Source of the DNA: Exiguobacterium sp. s122
GTDB lineage: Bacteria > Bacillota > Bacilli > Exiguobacteriales > Exiguobacteriaceae
Direction: 5' to 3'
Assembly (NCBI RefSeq): GCF_018618475.1
Contig: NZ_JACSMD010000001.1
Location: forward strand, 1,612,001-1,676,000
Length of the DNA: 64,000 nucleotides
The notes below the pieces were generated by a model. That model made no database searches. It was not told the DNA's origin and saw only the letters and a program-made list of their open reading frames with translations. Positions 43,298 to 53,736 of the stretch are shown piece after piece. Both the position numbers and the translations under genes were made by a program. Within the stretch, counting starts at the first letter, position 1; the number at the start of each line of letters is the position of its first letter.

Positions 43298-43326
43298 AAA
43301 AAGGGAGTGCCGAGAACCGGCACCCC
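43298..43326 (-). terminator. Rho-independent terminator of ftsZ
   Basis: AGGGGGTGCCG pairs with CGGCACTCCCT around a 5-base loop, followed by five T on the minus strand. It ends about 19 bases before the ylmD start, so ylmD relies on read-through unless a promoter was missed. Confidence 0.85.
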
Positions 43327-43333
43327 CTATTTT

Positions 43334-44476
43334 TTAGTTACGGCGTTGTCTTACGAACGCTGGGATGTTGATCGTCTCGTCTGGGACGTCACCACCATAG
43401 ACCGGTCTATGGAAGTTCCCTTCTTCTTGTTGAGCAGAATCTGCTTTTGGTTGCGACTCTTTCTTCACTTCAGCCTCAGGTTGTTTCTTCGGCTGTTGAA
43501 GGAATGGGTTCGATCCTTGTGCCTCTTCTGCGAATTCAGTTGCGATGACCGTCACGATAATCTCATCGTTCAAGTTTTCGTTGATGACCGAACCGAAAAT
43601 CAAGTTCACTTCTTCATCGGCAGCACTTTGAACGATTTGAGCAGCTTCTGTCACTTCGTAAAGGCTAAGGCTGAGACCGCCCGTGATGTTCATCAACACG
43701 CCTTTCGCGCCTTCAATGGAAGACTCGAGAAGTGGTGAAGAAATGGCTTTCTTCGCAGCTTCGACAGCACGGTTTTCACCTGTGGCGACACCGACACCCA
43801 TGAGGGCCGAGCCTTTTTCGGTCATGATTGTTTTCACGTCCGCGAAGTCAAGGTTGATGAGACCAGGGATGGCAATCAAGTCCGTAATCCCTTGTACACC
43901 TTGACGCAAGACGTTATCCGCTTCACGGAACGCCTCAATCATCGGCGTGTTGCGCTCGACGATTTCAAGGAGCTTGTCGTTCGGGATGACGATGAGCGTG
44001 TCAACTTTTTCTTTGAACGCTTGAATCCCATGCTGAGCATGTTGCATCCGTTTGCGTCCTTCGAACATGAACGGTTTCGTGACGACACCGACTGTCAAAG
44101 CGCCGATTTCTTTTGAAATCTCGGCGATGACAGGGGCAGCCCCTGTACCCGTTCCGCCACCCATGCCAGCTGTGACGAAGACCATATCTGCGCCATCAAG
44201 CGCTTCAATCAACTGTTCACGGCTCTCTTCCGCTGCTTTTTTCCCGATGTCCGGGTTGGCACCGGCACCGAGACCGCGTGTCAATTTCGCACCGAGTTGA
44301 AGCTTCACGTCCGCTTTCGACATGTTCAGCGCTTGTGCATCCGTGTTGACCGCGATGAACTCGACCCCTTGTACGCCGTGTTCGATCATGCGGTTGACGG
44401 CGTTTGAACCGCCGCCGCCGACTCCAATTACTTTAATTTTTGCTACGGCGTCAATCGCCTCATCAAAGTACATCAT
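43334..44476 (-). CDS. ftsZ: Cell division GTPase FtsZ
   Basis: Tubulin-like GTPase that forms the division ring. 380 residues: GTP-binding [11 protein letters not shown] and the signature [11 protein letters not shown], a C-terminal linker rich in K, P and Q (about 318-363), and the conserved end [15 protein letters not shown] that binds FtsA and SepF. Start ATG follows AGGGGG. Last gene of the division cluster before its terminator. Confidence 0.98.
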   Translation of the reverse strand: MMYFDEAIDAVAKIKVIGVGGGGSNAVNRMIEHGVQGVEFIAVNTDAQALNMSKADVKLQLGAKLTRGLGAGANPDIGKKAAEESREQLIEALDGADMVFVTAGMGGGTGTGAAPVIAEISKEIGALTVGVVTKPFMFEGRKRMQHAQHGIQAFKEKVDTLIVIPNDKLLEIVERNTPMIEAFREADNVLRQGVQGITDLIAIPGLINLDFADVKTIMTEKGSALMGVGVATGENRAVEAAKKAISSPLLESSIEGAKGVLMNITGGLSLSLYEVTEAAQIVQSAADEEVNLIFGSVINENLNDEIIVTVIATEFAEEAQGSNPFLQQPKKQPEAEVKKESQPKADSAQQEEGNFHRPVYGGDVPDETINIPAFVRQRRN

Positions 44477-44520
44477 TCAGGTATCCCCCTACGTAATTTC
44501 CGATTGTGAATCGCATTAGC

Positions 44521-45807
44521 TTACACGCCAAATAATTTTTCCATTAAACGCCCGAATCCGTTTTTAGATTCGCGCTCAGTCGAATCGTATTCTTCACCAG
44601 TATCCGATTGTCGATCCGCTGTCGTTGCCGAAGGGACGACTTCGCGTACATCCGGCTTCTCCAAGTTTTGCTTCGAGACGTGGTGATCGCTCATGAGCAC
44701 GTACTTGAGGACGCCAACAGCCGACGCGTATTTCGGATGTCTGACACCGATCGATGACGGTTGATAAAGTCGCGTCTTTTGACCCATGACGCGGGTCGCC
44801 AGTTCCTGAATACCAGGTAAAGCAGCTGCGCCACCACAGAGCAAATAACCTCCGCTCAGTGCTGGAACGCCTACCTTTTGCACTCTATTCAACACCAACG
44901 TAAACATTTCCTCTATTCTCGCCTCTAAAACATAACTAATTTCAGCTTGCGGCTCGTACGCCACTTCCCCGTTAATGTTTGTGAACGAGAATCCTTCTGT
45001 CGCATCTGCCATTTCTTCGAGAGCAAGGCCATATTCTTCTTTCGCGACTTTCGCATCTTGGTATTTACAATTGAGCTTGTATACCAAGTCGCGTGTCATA
45101 TGGTCGCCACCGACCGGAAGGATATACGAGTAAACGAGATCCCCGCGATAGAAGACGGATACGGTCGTTTTCTCGTGTCCGACATCAATCAAGCCGATAC
45201 CAAGATCAATCTCATCCACCGAAGCGGCACTCATCCCGAGCGCCAAGTTACCGAGCACGAATCCGTCGAGCTTCAGTCCCGCTCGTTCAATTGAACGACG
45301 GATGCTATGTAAGATCGTTTTCGAACCCGTTACCATCTTCCCGTGCATCTCTAACCGGTAGCCGAGCATTCCACGTGGGTCCACGACGCCGGTCTGTTGA
45401 TCGACAGTGAACGAAGAAGGGATGACATCGATGACGCTCATCTCGTCAGGGAGACGCATCACTTGAGCCGAATTGATGACTTCAATCACGTCGGCATCTG
45501 TAATTTCCTGGTCTTCCCGTTTGACCGATGCGATGCCGTGACATGGGGCAATTTGGATATGTTCCCCTTCAATGGCAACGTATACCGAACGAACTTGATC
45601 ACCGAGTGCCGCTTCGGCATGTTCGACGGCTTGTTTGATGGCTTGAACCGTCTTATCGATGTCGACGACGGCGCCACGTTTTACTCCTGCAGACGGAGCA
45701 CAACCTTCTGCCAAAATATTAAGCGTTCCCCCGAGTAGTTCACCCACGACAAGCTTAATTTCTGACGTTCCAATATCTAATGCGGCTACATAACCGTTCG
45801 CTTCCAA
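44521..45807 (-). CDS. ftsA: Cell division protein FtsA
   Basis: Actin-like ATPase that links FtsZ to the membrane. 428 residues: ATP-binding ALDIGTSEIKLVVGE, GIGLIDVGHEKTTV, and a C-terminal amphipathic helix (RESKNGFGRLMEKLFGV) for membrane attachment. Forms a pair with ftsZ, 44 bases apart. A 227-base gap upstream includes a terminator for divIB and an unclear promoter region. Confidence 0.97.
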   Translation of the reverse strand: MEANGYVAALDIGTSEIKLVVGELLGGTLNILAEGCAPSAGVKRGAVVDIDKTVQAIKQAVEHAEAALGDQVRSVYVAIEGEHIQIAPCHGIASVKREDQEITDADVIEVINSAQVMRLPDEMSVIDVIPSSFTVDQQTGVVDPRGMLGYRLEMHGKMVTGSKTILHSIRRSIERAGLKLDGFVLGNLALGMSAASVDEIDLGIGLIDVGHEKTTVSVFYRGDLVYSYILPVGGDHMTRDLVYKLNCKYQDAKVAKEEYGLALEEMADATEGFSFTNINGEVAYEPQAEISYVLEARIEEMFTLVLNRVQKVGVPALSGGYLLCGGAAALPGIQELATRVMGQKTRLYQPSSIGVRHPKYASAVGVLKYVLMSDHHVSKQNLEKPDVREVVPSATTADRQSDTGEEYDSTERESKNGFGRLMEKLFGV

Positions 45808-45991
45808 CAGGGAAACACCTCCGCGCTAAAATTTCAGTTTCAGTCTTCCATTACAATATTACAGATATCCAAAAATATTGTTAGGTCCGGCAAGATATCT
45901 CACGTCTAAGTTTACAACAAATAAGATAGTGAGAAAAGGTAGAATCCTACAAATTAAGCGGTTTTGGGGTGTCAATTCGATTACAAACGAC

Positions 45992-46022
45992 AAAAAAACA
46001 GCCCTGACCTGTCGCAGGGCTG
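45992..46022 (-). terminator. Rho-independent terminator of the mur-divIB genes
   Basis: ACAGCCCTG and CAGGGCTGT form a 9-base-pair stem followed by seven T on the minus strand, 13 bases after the divIB stop. It separates ftsA-ftsZ from the upstream cell wall genes, so ftsA must have its own promoter in 45823-45990. Confidence 0.9.
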
Positions 46023-46034
46023 TAAAAATTCAGA

Positions 46035-46805
46035 CTATTCTTCCGATTTTTCATACGGGACGAAATAATAGCCTCCGTCCATGACGACCGTCCCTCGCTG
46101 TCCTTTCGGGATATTTTCAAAAATCTCCCCGTACTTGGACACCGTTTGACTTAGCTTGAACGTCGGCGTGAGCAACGTGTTGCCGTCGTTCATGTAAATC
46201 TCATAACGCGTCGGTTCACCGTCTTGTTGCTGAAACACAATCTCAGACATTCTAGCTCGTAACGCGTCATCGACTTGCTCGAGCTCGCCGGCCACTTTCT
46301 CAAGGTCGGCTTCCTTGTCAAACTGTCGTAAGAGCGGCCCGTCTTTCAGTTTTGCCGGGTCGTCGATTTGTCCGGTCGGATGAAGCGAGCCGTCCGCTAA
46401 GACGACGACTTCCCGGTCATCCGTCCTCGAGTAGGCAATCATCTTCTCTTCTTCGAGTTTGATGGTGACGATATTGTACCAGCTTCGATCCACTTCCACA
46501 TCTTTCACACCGGGGAGCTCACGAATGGCCGCCTCAAGTCGGCTAGGAGACACTTCGACGATTTTTGACGTCGTGTCTAAATCGATTTGTTCTAACACGT
46601 AAGACTCGGTCAACCAAGCTAAGCCCGACACGTTCACCGCCTTCACATCCGACACCGACGTCTGCATATAGACGACGAGCGCAATCAGTACGGCGAACAG
46701 CAGCAAAATAGCAGACAATCGACGGTTCGCCTTCTTCCGTCGCTGATCTTTCATATATGGAATCCGGTCTTCTAAACTACGGACGGTGTTCTGACGTGTC
46801 TCCAT
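46035..46805 (-). CDS. divIB: Cell division protein DivIB/FtsQ
   Basis: Membrane protein that joins FtsL and DivIC in the divisome core. 256 residues: a basic cytoplasmic N-terminus, one transmembrane helix (about 32-50, LSAILLLFAVLIALVVYM), a POTRA domain starting VSDVKAVNVSGL, and the FtsQ beta domain. No spoVE or murB lies between murG and divIB, unlike Bacillus. Confidence 0.94.
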   Translation of the reverse strand: METRQNTVRSLEDRIPYMKDQRRKKANRRLSAILLLFAVLIALVVYMQTSVSDVKAVNVSGLAWLTESYVLEQIDLDTTSKIVEVSPSRLEAAIRELPGVKDVEVDRSWYNIVTIKLEEEKMIAYSRTDDREVVVLADGSLHPTGQIDDPAKLKDGPLLRQFDKEADLEKVAGELEQVDDALRARMSEIVFQQQDGEPTRYEIYMNDGNTLLTPTFKLSQTVSKYGEIFENIPKGQRGTVVMDGGYYFVPYEKSEE

Positions 46806-46817
46806 GCTTCCTCTCCT

Positions 46818-47894
46818 TTAGCGGCTGACTTCTTCTACAAGTGCGGCGAGGGATTCGGCGGCCTGTGGGAATCCTAACCGTTTCGATGCTTCCGCCATCT
46901 GTTTTTCGTTTTCCAAGACGTAATGAATCTTCTCGACGAGCGTTTGACCGGTCAAGTCCGCTTCACGAATTAAAGCGGCGGCCCCGCTCTCGACGAGTGC
47001 GGAAGCATTTTTCGTTTGATGGTCGGCCGTCACGTACGGGCTCGGAATTAGGATGCTCGGTAAGCCGAGCGCCGTCAATTCAGAGATGGTCGATGCCCCT
47101 GCGCGCGAGACAACGAGCGTCGCACAAGCGAGAAGGGCGGGCATGTCGTACACGTAAGGCAAGATGTGAACATTTTCTGCCGGCTTCGCTTCAGCGACGA
47201 CCGCCTCATAGTGCACGTTTCCCGTCACGTAAAGAACGTTGACCGGCTGTTGACTCAGCTCAGGAATCGCTTCGAGCACGGCACGGTTAATCGCCTCGGC
47301 ACCTCGGCTCCCACCATAGATGACGATAATCGGACGCTCATCGATTCCGTACGTCGCTCGGATTTGAGCCGGGTCGGCGACTGTCTGCAACACTTCGCTC
47401 CCGCGCGGGTTGCCGATGACCCGAACGTTCGCCCCTGGAAACTGCGACTCAGAACCTGCGAACGACAGCGCGACACAGTCGGCTTTTTTCGACAAGAATT
47501 TATTCGTCAGTCCCGGGATGCTGTTTTGTTCATGCAGAATCGTCGGGATACCCAATTGCTGAGCCGTGAACACGACCGGCCCGGACACAAACCCGCCTGT
47601 CCCGATGACGACGTCCGGATGGAACGCCTTCATCTCTTTTCTTAGCTGACGGACCGATTTCAAGAACCAATATCCCGTCTTCACGTTCTCAAGCGATAAC
47701 GATCGCTTCAATCCCGCGATTCGAATCGATTTGAAAGGAATGCCGGCTCGCGGAACGAGATCAGCCTCGAGTCCGTTTTCTGTGCCGATATAGAGTACTT
47801 TTAAATCGTTGTGGCGCGCCTTTAGTGTATCGAGCAACGCGAGAGCCGGGTAAATATGGCCCCCTGTTCCACCGCCTGAAATGATGACTCTCAT
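46818..47894 (-). CDS. murG: UDP-GlcNAc:lipid I N-acetylglucosaminyltransferase MurG
   Basis: Adds GlcNAc to lipid I to form lipid II at the inner membrane face. 358 residues with GGTGGHIYPAL, HEQNSIPGLTN, GGSRGAEAIN and the C-terminal SRAGASTISELTALG that binds the sugar nucleotide. It overlaps murD by four bases. Confidence 0.97.
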   Translation of the reverse strand: MRVIISGGGTGGHIYPALALLDTLKARHNDLKVLYIGTENGLEADLVPRAGIPFKSIRIAGLKRSLSLENVKTGYWFLKSVRQLRKEMKAFHPDVVIGTGGFVSGPVVFTAQQLGIPTILHEQNSIPGLTNKFLSKKADCVALSFAGSESQFPGANVRVIGNPRGSEVLQTVADPAQIRATYGIDERPIIVIYGGSRGAEAINRAVLEAIPELSQQPVNVLYVTGNVHYEAVVAEAKPAENVHILPYVYDMPALLACATLVVSRAGASTISELTALGLPSILIPSPYVTADHQTKNASALVESGAAALIREADLTGQTLVEKIHYVLENEKQMAEASKRLGFPQAAESLAALVEEVSR

Positions 47895-49240
47895 CGTTTC
47901 GCCTCCTCAATGGAACGGACGAGGTCGACAAAATGGGTACCGCGTTCCTCGAACGTCTTATATTGATCCCAGCTTGCGCATGCCGGCGACAATAAGATGA
48001 CATCTTCCTCTGCCGACTGTTCGAACGCGAGCGGGACGGCTTCTTCTAATGTTTCGACAGCAAAGGCTGGGAGTCCTTGGGATTCGCCGAGCGTCTTGAA
48101 ACGTTCGGCCGTCTCCCCATATGCGATCACCGCTTTGACGCGCGACATCGCCGGGACGAGCGAAGACAAGTCAGCGCCTCGCTCAAGTCCGCCACAGAGC
48201 CAGACGATTGGCGAATCGAAACCGGCAAGCGCCGCTTCGGTCGCCACGTTGTTCGTTGCTTTCGAATCGTTATACACCCGGCGTCCAAGCACATGACCTA
48301 CGTTCTCCGTCCGATGGGCGACGCCGCCGAACGTACGCAACACGTGCTCGATATGATCACGCGGGATGTTAAACGGTTCGATTAAAAGAAGTGCCGCTAA
48401 CACGTTTTCCACGTTATGGGCCCCACCGAGCGCGAGATCGGCTACTGGAAGGACTTTGTCACCGTGCACGGTAATCCAACCATCTTGCACATAAGCATCG
48501 CCGGCGTCGTAACCGAACGTTGATGCTTGCAACGTGTCCGGCACACGCTTCATCACTTCAAGGTCGGCCCCTTTGACGACAACGCGGTCTGAAGGGGTCA
48601 TGTTACGGAATAAGTTCGCTTTCGCATCGGCATACGAATCAAAGTCACCGTGGTAATCGAGATGCGCCTCAGATAGGTTTAAGAGCGCGGCTGCCTTCGG
48701 GTGGAACGTCTCAACGCCCATCAACTGAAAGCTAGATAGTTCGATGACGATAATATCATCCGGCATCGCACGTCCTGCCACCTCGATTGCAGGGAAACCG
48801 ATGTTTCCTGCCACGTGTACGGGACGATCGCCACCTTGTAACAGTTCATGGACGAGCGTCGTCGTCGTCGTCTTGCCGTTCGAACCCGTGATGCCGACGA
48901 ACGAGGCGTCTGTCGCCATATAGGCGAGTTCGACTTCCGTATAAATCGGGATGTCTCGTTCCATCGCCGCTTGAAGAAGCGGAATGTGGTACGGGATACC
49001 AGGGTTTTTGACGATGACGTCCGTATCATCCAATAAGTCGAGTGGATGGTCGCCAAATACCGATTTGATTCCCAATTGCTCGATTTTCGTCCGTTCTTCG
49101 CTCGACGGCTCCGTTCCTGCGTTCATTGTCACGACCGCGTCGACACCTGACAAATAGGTGGCAGCCGCGATGCCGCTACGGGCTGCGCCGAGAACGAGGA
49201 CGCGCTTACCTTTCCACTGTGCTTTCATTTGTTCCACCAT
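47891..49240 (-). CDS. murD: UDP-MurNAc-L-alanine:D-glutamate ligase
   Basis: Adds D-glutamate to the peptidoglycan precursor. 449 residues: N-terminal Rossmann domain (GAARSGIA), the ATP loop GITGSNGKTTTTT, IELSSFQL, and ND-S-KATN in the C-terminal domain. It follows mraY by three bases. Confidence 0.97.
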   Translation of the reverse strand: MVEQMKAQWKGKRVLVLGAARSGIAAATYLSGVDAVVTMNAGTEPSSEERTKIEQLGIKSVFGDHPLDLLDDTDVIVKNPGIPYHIPLLQAAMERDIPIYTEVELAYMATDASFVGITGSNGKTTTTTLVHELLQGGDRPVHVAGNIGFPAIEVAGRAMPDDIIVIELSSFQLMGVETFHPKAAALLNLSEAHLDYHGDFDSYADAKANLFRNMTPSDRVVVKGADLEVMKRVPDTLQASTFGYDAGDAYVQDGWITVHGDKVLPVADLALGGAHNVENVLAALLLIEPFNIPRDHIEHVLRTFGGVAHRTENVGHVLGRRVYNDSKATNNVATEAALAGFDSPIVWLCGGLERGADLSSLVPAMSRVKAVIAYGETAERFKTLGESQGLPAFAVETLEEAVPLAFEQSAEEDVILLSPACASWDQYKTFEERGTHFVDLVRSIEEAKR

Positions 49241-49243
49241 CCA

Positions 49244-50203
49244 TTACATAAGAAGTAACGACAACACTGCCGTGATCAAGCTGATTCCACCGAATGTCAA
49301 CACGATGCGCCATTCCGACCATCCGACCATCTCAAAATGGTGATGAATCGGGCTCATTTTAAAGATGCGCTTTCCGGTCGTCTTGAACGAGATGACTTGC
49401 AAGATAACGCTGAGCGTCTCGATGACGAAGATAATGCCGACGAAGACGAGCAACAACTCGAGCTTCAACATGAGGGCGAGGCCGGCGACCGCGCCGCCAA
49501 GTGCGAGCGATCCCGTGTCACCCATGAAGATTTTCGCTGGATATTTGTTAAAGACAAGAAAGCCGAGAAGAGCCCCGACCGCGCTGAACGCGAACCAAGC
49601 AATCCCCGCTTCATCTTGTCCGAGCGCATAAATCCCGAAAAAGGCGAACGTCGGGATGGCCGAGAACGAGACGAGGCCGTCGAGGCCGTCCGTCAAGTTG
49701 ACCGCATTCGAGAAACCAACGAGCCAGAAAATGACGATGGCGACATACAACCAACCCGTATCAAACGCGATCGAAGTGAACGGGATTTGAATCGTCGTAT
49801 CTAATGCGCCTCCGAGTGACAAGAACCAGACGAATAAGACCGAGACGACGATTTGACCAATTAATTTCTGAAGCGACGTCAAACCGAGATTCCGTTTGTT
49901 GACGACTTTAATATAGTCGTCGAGGAAGCCGATTACACCGAACGCGAGCGTGACGAATAAAAGCGTCCCGAAGCCTGCGACCGCATCTCCGAAAATGAGC
50001 GAGACGATGAATCCGATGATGAGCGCGAGCAAGATGACAATCCCGCCCATCGTCGGCGTCCCCGATTTCTTTTGATGCCAATCCGGACCTTCGTCACGGA
50101 TTTCTTGGCCGAACTTCAATTGCCGTAGCGCAGGAATCGCACGTGGCATAACGACCAACACGGTCAATAATGAACTGATCAAGACGATTAAACTAATTAA
50201 CAT
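49244..50203 (-). CDS. mraY: Phospho-MurNAc-pentapeptide transferase MraY
   Basis: Transfers the precursor to undecaprenyl phosphate, forming lipid I. 319-residue membrane protein with about ten helices. Signature segments: [30 protein letters not shown] and PIHHHFE. Confidence 0.97.
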   Translation of the reverse strand: MLISLIVLISSLLTVLVVMPRAIPALRQLKFGQEIRDEGPDWHQKKSGTPTMGGIVILLALIIGFIVSLIFGDAVAGFGTLLFVTLAFGVIGFLDDYIKVVNKRNLGLTSLQKLIGQIVVSVLFVWFLSLGGALDTTIQIPFTSIAFDTGWLYVAIVIFWLVGFSNAVNLTDGLDGLVSFSAIPTFAFFGIYALGQDEAGIAWFAFSAVGALLGFLVFNKYPAKIFMGDTGSLALGGAVAGLALMLKLELLLVFVGIIFVIETLSVILQVISFKTTGKRIFKMSPIHHHFEMVGWSEWRIVLTFGGISLITAVLSLLLM

Positions 50204-50225
50204 GTTCGTACCTCACTACTCTCTA

Positions 50226-51530
50226 TTATTGAACTAGACGCTCGAGCGCCAGTCCTCGCGATGCCTTTAACAATATCACAGTCTGTGGTCGTTGATAACT
50301 GCTAAGGAGCGGTTTCGCTTCTTCGACCGTCCCGACGTGTGTCACGTTTATGTTTACGGCTGAAATCCCGTCTGCAATCCATTTCGCCTTGTCCCCAATC
50401 AAGAGGACGTCCGTCACTGGGGCTGTGATCACATGACCGACCTGAACATGTTGCGCTTGTTCATCAGCACCGAGCTCATACATATCACCGAGTACGAGGA
50501 CGCGGCGCGAGAAGCCAACGAGTGACTTCACCGTTTCAATCGCCGCAATCATCGAAGTCGGGCTCGCATTATAAGCATCATTGATCAAGTGCGCATCGCC
50601 AAACATTTGTTTTTCCATACGCATCGTCGTCAACTTGACCCGATCGAGGCCGCGCTGAATCATCGCATGGTCGAGCCCAAACTGACGCCCGCACGCAATC
50701 GCATATGCCGCGTTTCGGATTTGATGGGCGCCGAGCACTTTCAATTCGAACAATTCACCGTCATAACGGAAGATAGACGCATCGAACGTCGTCTCAACGA
50801 CCTCAATTTTCCCGTCAGCATCGTCCGCGTAACCGACACGGAACCCTTGACCAGAAAGAAGCGGCTCATCCGCATCGACAATCAAGACACCTTCGTCTTT
50901 CAAACCGGCCTTAATCTCAAGTTTCGCTTTCGCGATGCCTTCACGACCTCCGACCTGTTCCCCGTGCGACTCACCGATATTCGTAACGAAAGCGACATCC
51001 GGTTTTGCGATGTTCGACAACAGTTCGATTTGCCCAAATCCGTTCATACCCATCTCGAGTACGGCTACCTCGGTATCACGTGGCATCCGGAGAACGGTGA
51101 GCGGTAAGCCGACGTCTGAATTGAAGTTGCCTGCCGTCTTGTGCGTCTTGAACTTCTCTTCGAGCACGACGGCGACCATGTCTTTCGTTGAGGTCTTCCC
51201 GTTCGAGCCGGTGATGGCGACGACGAGCGGGTTGATTTCTGCTAAGTAGCGCGCCGCCGCTTCTTGGAGCGCTTTTAGTGGAGACGGGACCGGGATGACG
51301 ACGATTCCTTCCGGTCGTTCGCGTCCTTCTTCCCAAAACGTGACGATGGCGCCTTGCTCGATTGCTTTGTCGATAAAATCGTGTCCGTCGACGCGTGCCC
51401 CGATAATCGGGACGAATAAACCTGCGCCGTTCTCGTCACGCGAGTCGGTCGCGACTTTCCGAACTTCTCGTGTGTCTTCAATCGTCATACCGAACCAACT
51501 AGCCAATGTTTGAATCGTTACTTGTTCCAT
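50226..51530 (-). CDS. murF: UDP-MurNAc-tripeptide:D-Ala-D-Ala ligase
   Basis: Adds D-Ala-D-Ala to complete the pentapeptide. 434 residues with the ATP loop ITGSNGKTSTKD, NFNSDVGLPLT, LEMGMNGFGQI and INDAYNASPTSM, which are MurF and not MurE signatures. The chosen ATG has AGGAGG 7 bases upstream. It lies between pbpB and mraY, where Bacillus has spoVD and murE; in B. subtilis murF is elsewhere. Confidence 0.94.
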   Translation of the reverse strand: MEQVTIQTLASWFGMTIEDTREVRKVATDSRDENGAGLFVPIIGARVDGHDFIDKAIEQGAIVTFWEEGRERPEGIVVIPVPSPLKALQEAAARYLAEINPLVVAITGSNGKTSTKDMVAVVLEEKFKTHKTAGNFNSDVGLPLTVLRMPRDTEVAVLEMGMNGFGQIELLSNIAKPDVAFVTNIGESHGEQVGGREGIAKAKLEIKAGLKDEGVLIVDADEPLLSGQGFRVGYADDADGKIEVVETTFDASIFRYDGELFELKVLGAHQIRNAAYAIACGRQFGLDHAMIQRGLDRVKLTTMRMEKQMFGDAHLINDAYNASPTSMIAAIETVKSLVGFSRRVLVLGDMYELGADEQAQHVQVGHVITAPVTDVLLIGDKAKWIADGISAVNINVTHVGTVEEAKPLLSSYQRPQTVILLKASRGLALERLVQ

Positions 51531-51546
51531 CCGTATTTCCTCCTGT

Positions 51547-51576
51547 GACAAAGGAAAAGAGAGCCGAGGCCCTCTT
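51547..51576 (-). terminator. Weak terminator-like hairpin between pbpB and murF
   Basis: AAGAGGGC and GCTCTCTT form an 8-base-pair stem (one G-T) with a 4-base loop, followed by TTCCTTTG. It directly precedes the murF ribosome binding site and probably only trims expression. Confidence 0.5.
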
Positions 51577-51588
51577 GATCCTGTTCCA

Positions 51589-53736
51589 TTAATTCGACGG
51601 GGATTGAAGCTTCACTTTCAGCGTCGCTCCCGTTTTGACAGGCTTGTCTTTCCCGATAGATTGGGAAGTGACGAAGCCGGTCCCCTCGATTTCTAAATTC
51701 AGTTGATACAACGTCGCCAATCGCTTCACATCTCGAAGCGACCACCCAGACAAGTTCGGCATCGCGAACGTATCACCGGTCTTGAGCAATAACCGCTCTC
51801 CTGTGACGTACGATTGGCCTTCGACTGGGCTTTGCGCCGCCACACTGCCGCCACTGCCGAGAAGTACCGGGGCGAACGCAGCTTCTCGCGCGTTGTTGAC
51901 CGACTCTTCACGACTGAGGTCAATGTATGATGCCGTCGTCTTCGACGTGGCTTCAATCGCCTTCTCTTGCTTCTCCGGCTCGACGCTCCGATAGCGGAGC
52001 GCCACGTCCATGACGTCTTTGAACAACGGGGCCATGATTCGTGGGCCCGTCGTCGAGGAGTCACTGTTCGGCCGGTCGACGGCAATATACATAACGAGTT
52101 CCGGATTTTCCTCCGGGGCCATGCCGACGAACGAATGAATATACTGCCCGCTCAAATACTTCCCGTTCTCTGCAATCTGAGCCGTCCCTGTCTTTCCGAT
52201 CACGCGATAGTTCTCAAGTGCATACAGTTGGCCGGTCCCGAGGTCGCTATTGACGACCCCATCGAGCGCTTCTCGCGTCTTTTCGGCAGCCTCAGCTGTA
52301 ATCGGTTGACCGACGATTTTCGGATTCGTCGTCCGAATCGTCTCACCCGTCTCACGATTGACGACTTTTTTGATGACGTGAGGCTGTTTCATCGTCCCAT
52401 CCGTCGCAATCGCTGACGTCGCCTGCAAGATTTGCATCGGTGTCACTGCCGTCGATTGTCCCCATGCGGTGATGAGCACGTTAAGCGGGCTATCGAAGTC
52501 ATATTGACTATTGACCTCACCCGGTAGATCGACACCTGTCCGTTGATCGAACTTAAAGGCGTTGAAATAATCTTCATAGCGACCAAGTCCGAGCCGTTCA
52601 TTCGCGAGAATCGAGAACGCGACGTTCGACGAGTGCCAGACGCCTTCTACCATAGGGATGGTACCCCATCCGGTAATGTTATAATCATTGAACGTCGTCC
52701 GCCCATACGTGTAAGAACCGGACTTGTATAGTTCGTTCGGATCGAACACGCCTTCATTGATCGCGGCAGCGAGCGTGAAAATCTTCATCGTCGACCCCGG
52801 CTCGAAACGTGACGAGACGGAGAAGTTGCTATACGACGTGATTTCACGTGTGTTCGGATCAAACGATGGCCGGTCGGACAACGCGACAATCTCCCCCGTC
52901 TTCGGGTCCATGATGATGGCTGTCGCATTTTTCGGTGCATACTCTTTATACAACTCATCCATCTTCGTATCGAGCAGTTGCTGAATCCGGTGGTCGATCG
53001 TCAACTGAACGTCGGCCCCGTCTTCTGGCTCGATTCGAAGCTGTTCATCGCTCGTGATGAGCGGACGGCCCGCTAAGTCCTTCTCGAATCGGTTTAACCC
53101 ATACGACTCGCTCAAGATGTCGTTTAATGACTTCTCGATTCCGAGCTCACCGACGAGCTCGATACGCCCGTTCTGATCCATTTTTTGCGCATAGCCGATG
53201 ACGCTTGATGCGAAGACCTTGTTCGGGTAATAGCGCTTCGGTTCTTCGACGAACGTGATGCCCGGAATCTCGAACGCTTCTAGCTCTTCTTTTTGCTCGA
53301 CCGTCAAATCGCGTCCGGGAACACCGAACTCGATTTGCCCGCGGTCGACGTTTTGTTCAAGGCGCTTCAACACATCGGCCTCCGTCATCGGAATGACGGT
53401 CGCGAGTTCGCGTGCGGCTTCCGGGAACTCTTCCGGCATGAGCGTCTTTCCTTCGACGCGTTCGCCGCCGAGCTTCAAGACCGCTACGACGCGATACGAC
53501 GGGATGTTGATCGCGATCGGCTGACCGAACCGGTCAAAGATTTCCCCACGTTCCGCTTTCAACGTGCTGACCGCTTTCCACCGTTCTTCCTCGGCGAACG
53601 CGAGCATGTTCTCACCTTTGTATGTTTGAAAGACAGACAAGTAGAAGAACCAACCGACAAAAAATAAAAAGAGCGGTGTGAAGCAAACAATCGCCACCCA
53701 CGCCACTCTTTTTTTACTCTGTTGTAGAGAGTTCAT
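51589..53736 (-). CDS. pbpB: PASTA-containing penicillin-binding protein 2B (septal transpeptidase)
   Basis: Class B PBP that cross-links septal peptidoglycan. 715 residues: short cytoplasmic tail, transmembrane helix (about 11-33), dimerisation domain, transpeptidase domain with STMK (in FEPGSTMKIF), SSN (in WHSSNVAFS) and KTGTAQ, then two PASTA-type units, the first worn down and the last (FAMPNLSGWSLRDVK) well kept. ATG overlaps the ftsL stop (ATGA). Confidence 0.96.
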   Translation of the reverse strand: MNSLQQSKKRVAWVAIVCFTPLFLFFVGWFFYLSVFQTYKGENMLAFAEEERWKAVSTLKAERGEIFDRFGQPIAINIPSYRVVAVLKLGGERVEGKTLMPEEFPEAARELATVIPMTEADVLKRLEQNVDRGQIEFGVPGRDLTVEQKEELEAFEIPGITFVEEPKRYYPNKVFASSVIGYAQKMDQNGRIELVGELGIEKSLNDILSESYGLNRFEKDLAGRPLITSDEQLRIEPEDGADVQLTIDHRIQQLLDTKMDELYKEYAPKNATAIIMDPKTGEIVALSDRPSFDPNTREITSYSNFSVSSRFEPGSTMKIFTLAAAINEGVFDPNELYKSGSYTYGRTTFNDYNITGWGTIPMVEGVWHSSNVAFSILANERLGLGRYEDYFNAFKFDQRTGVDLPGEVNSQYDFDSPLNVLITAWGQSTAVTPMQILQATSAIATDGTMKQPHVIKKVVNRETGETIRTTNPKIVGQPITAEAAEKTREALDGVVNSDLGTGQLYALENYRVIGKTGTAQIAENGKYLSGQYIHSFVGMAPEENPELVMYIAVDRPNSDSSTTGPRIMAPLFKDVMDVALRYRSVEPEKQEKAIEATSKTTASYIDLSREESVNNAREAAFAPVLLGSGGSVAAQSPVEGQSYVTGERLLLKTGDTFAMPNLSGWSLRDVKRLATLYQLNLEIEGTGFVTSQSIGKDKPVKTGATLKVKLQSPSN

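Noticed and set aside
45823-45990. ftsA promoter search: TTGACA at 45975-45970 on the minus strand
   Set aside because: The expected -10 position reads TTGTAG, a poor match. ftsA must have a promoter here because a terminator lies upstream, but I could not place it.
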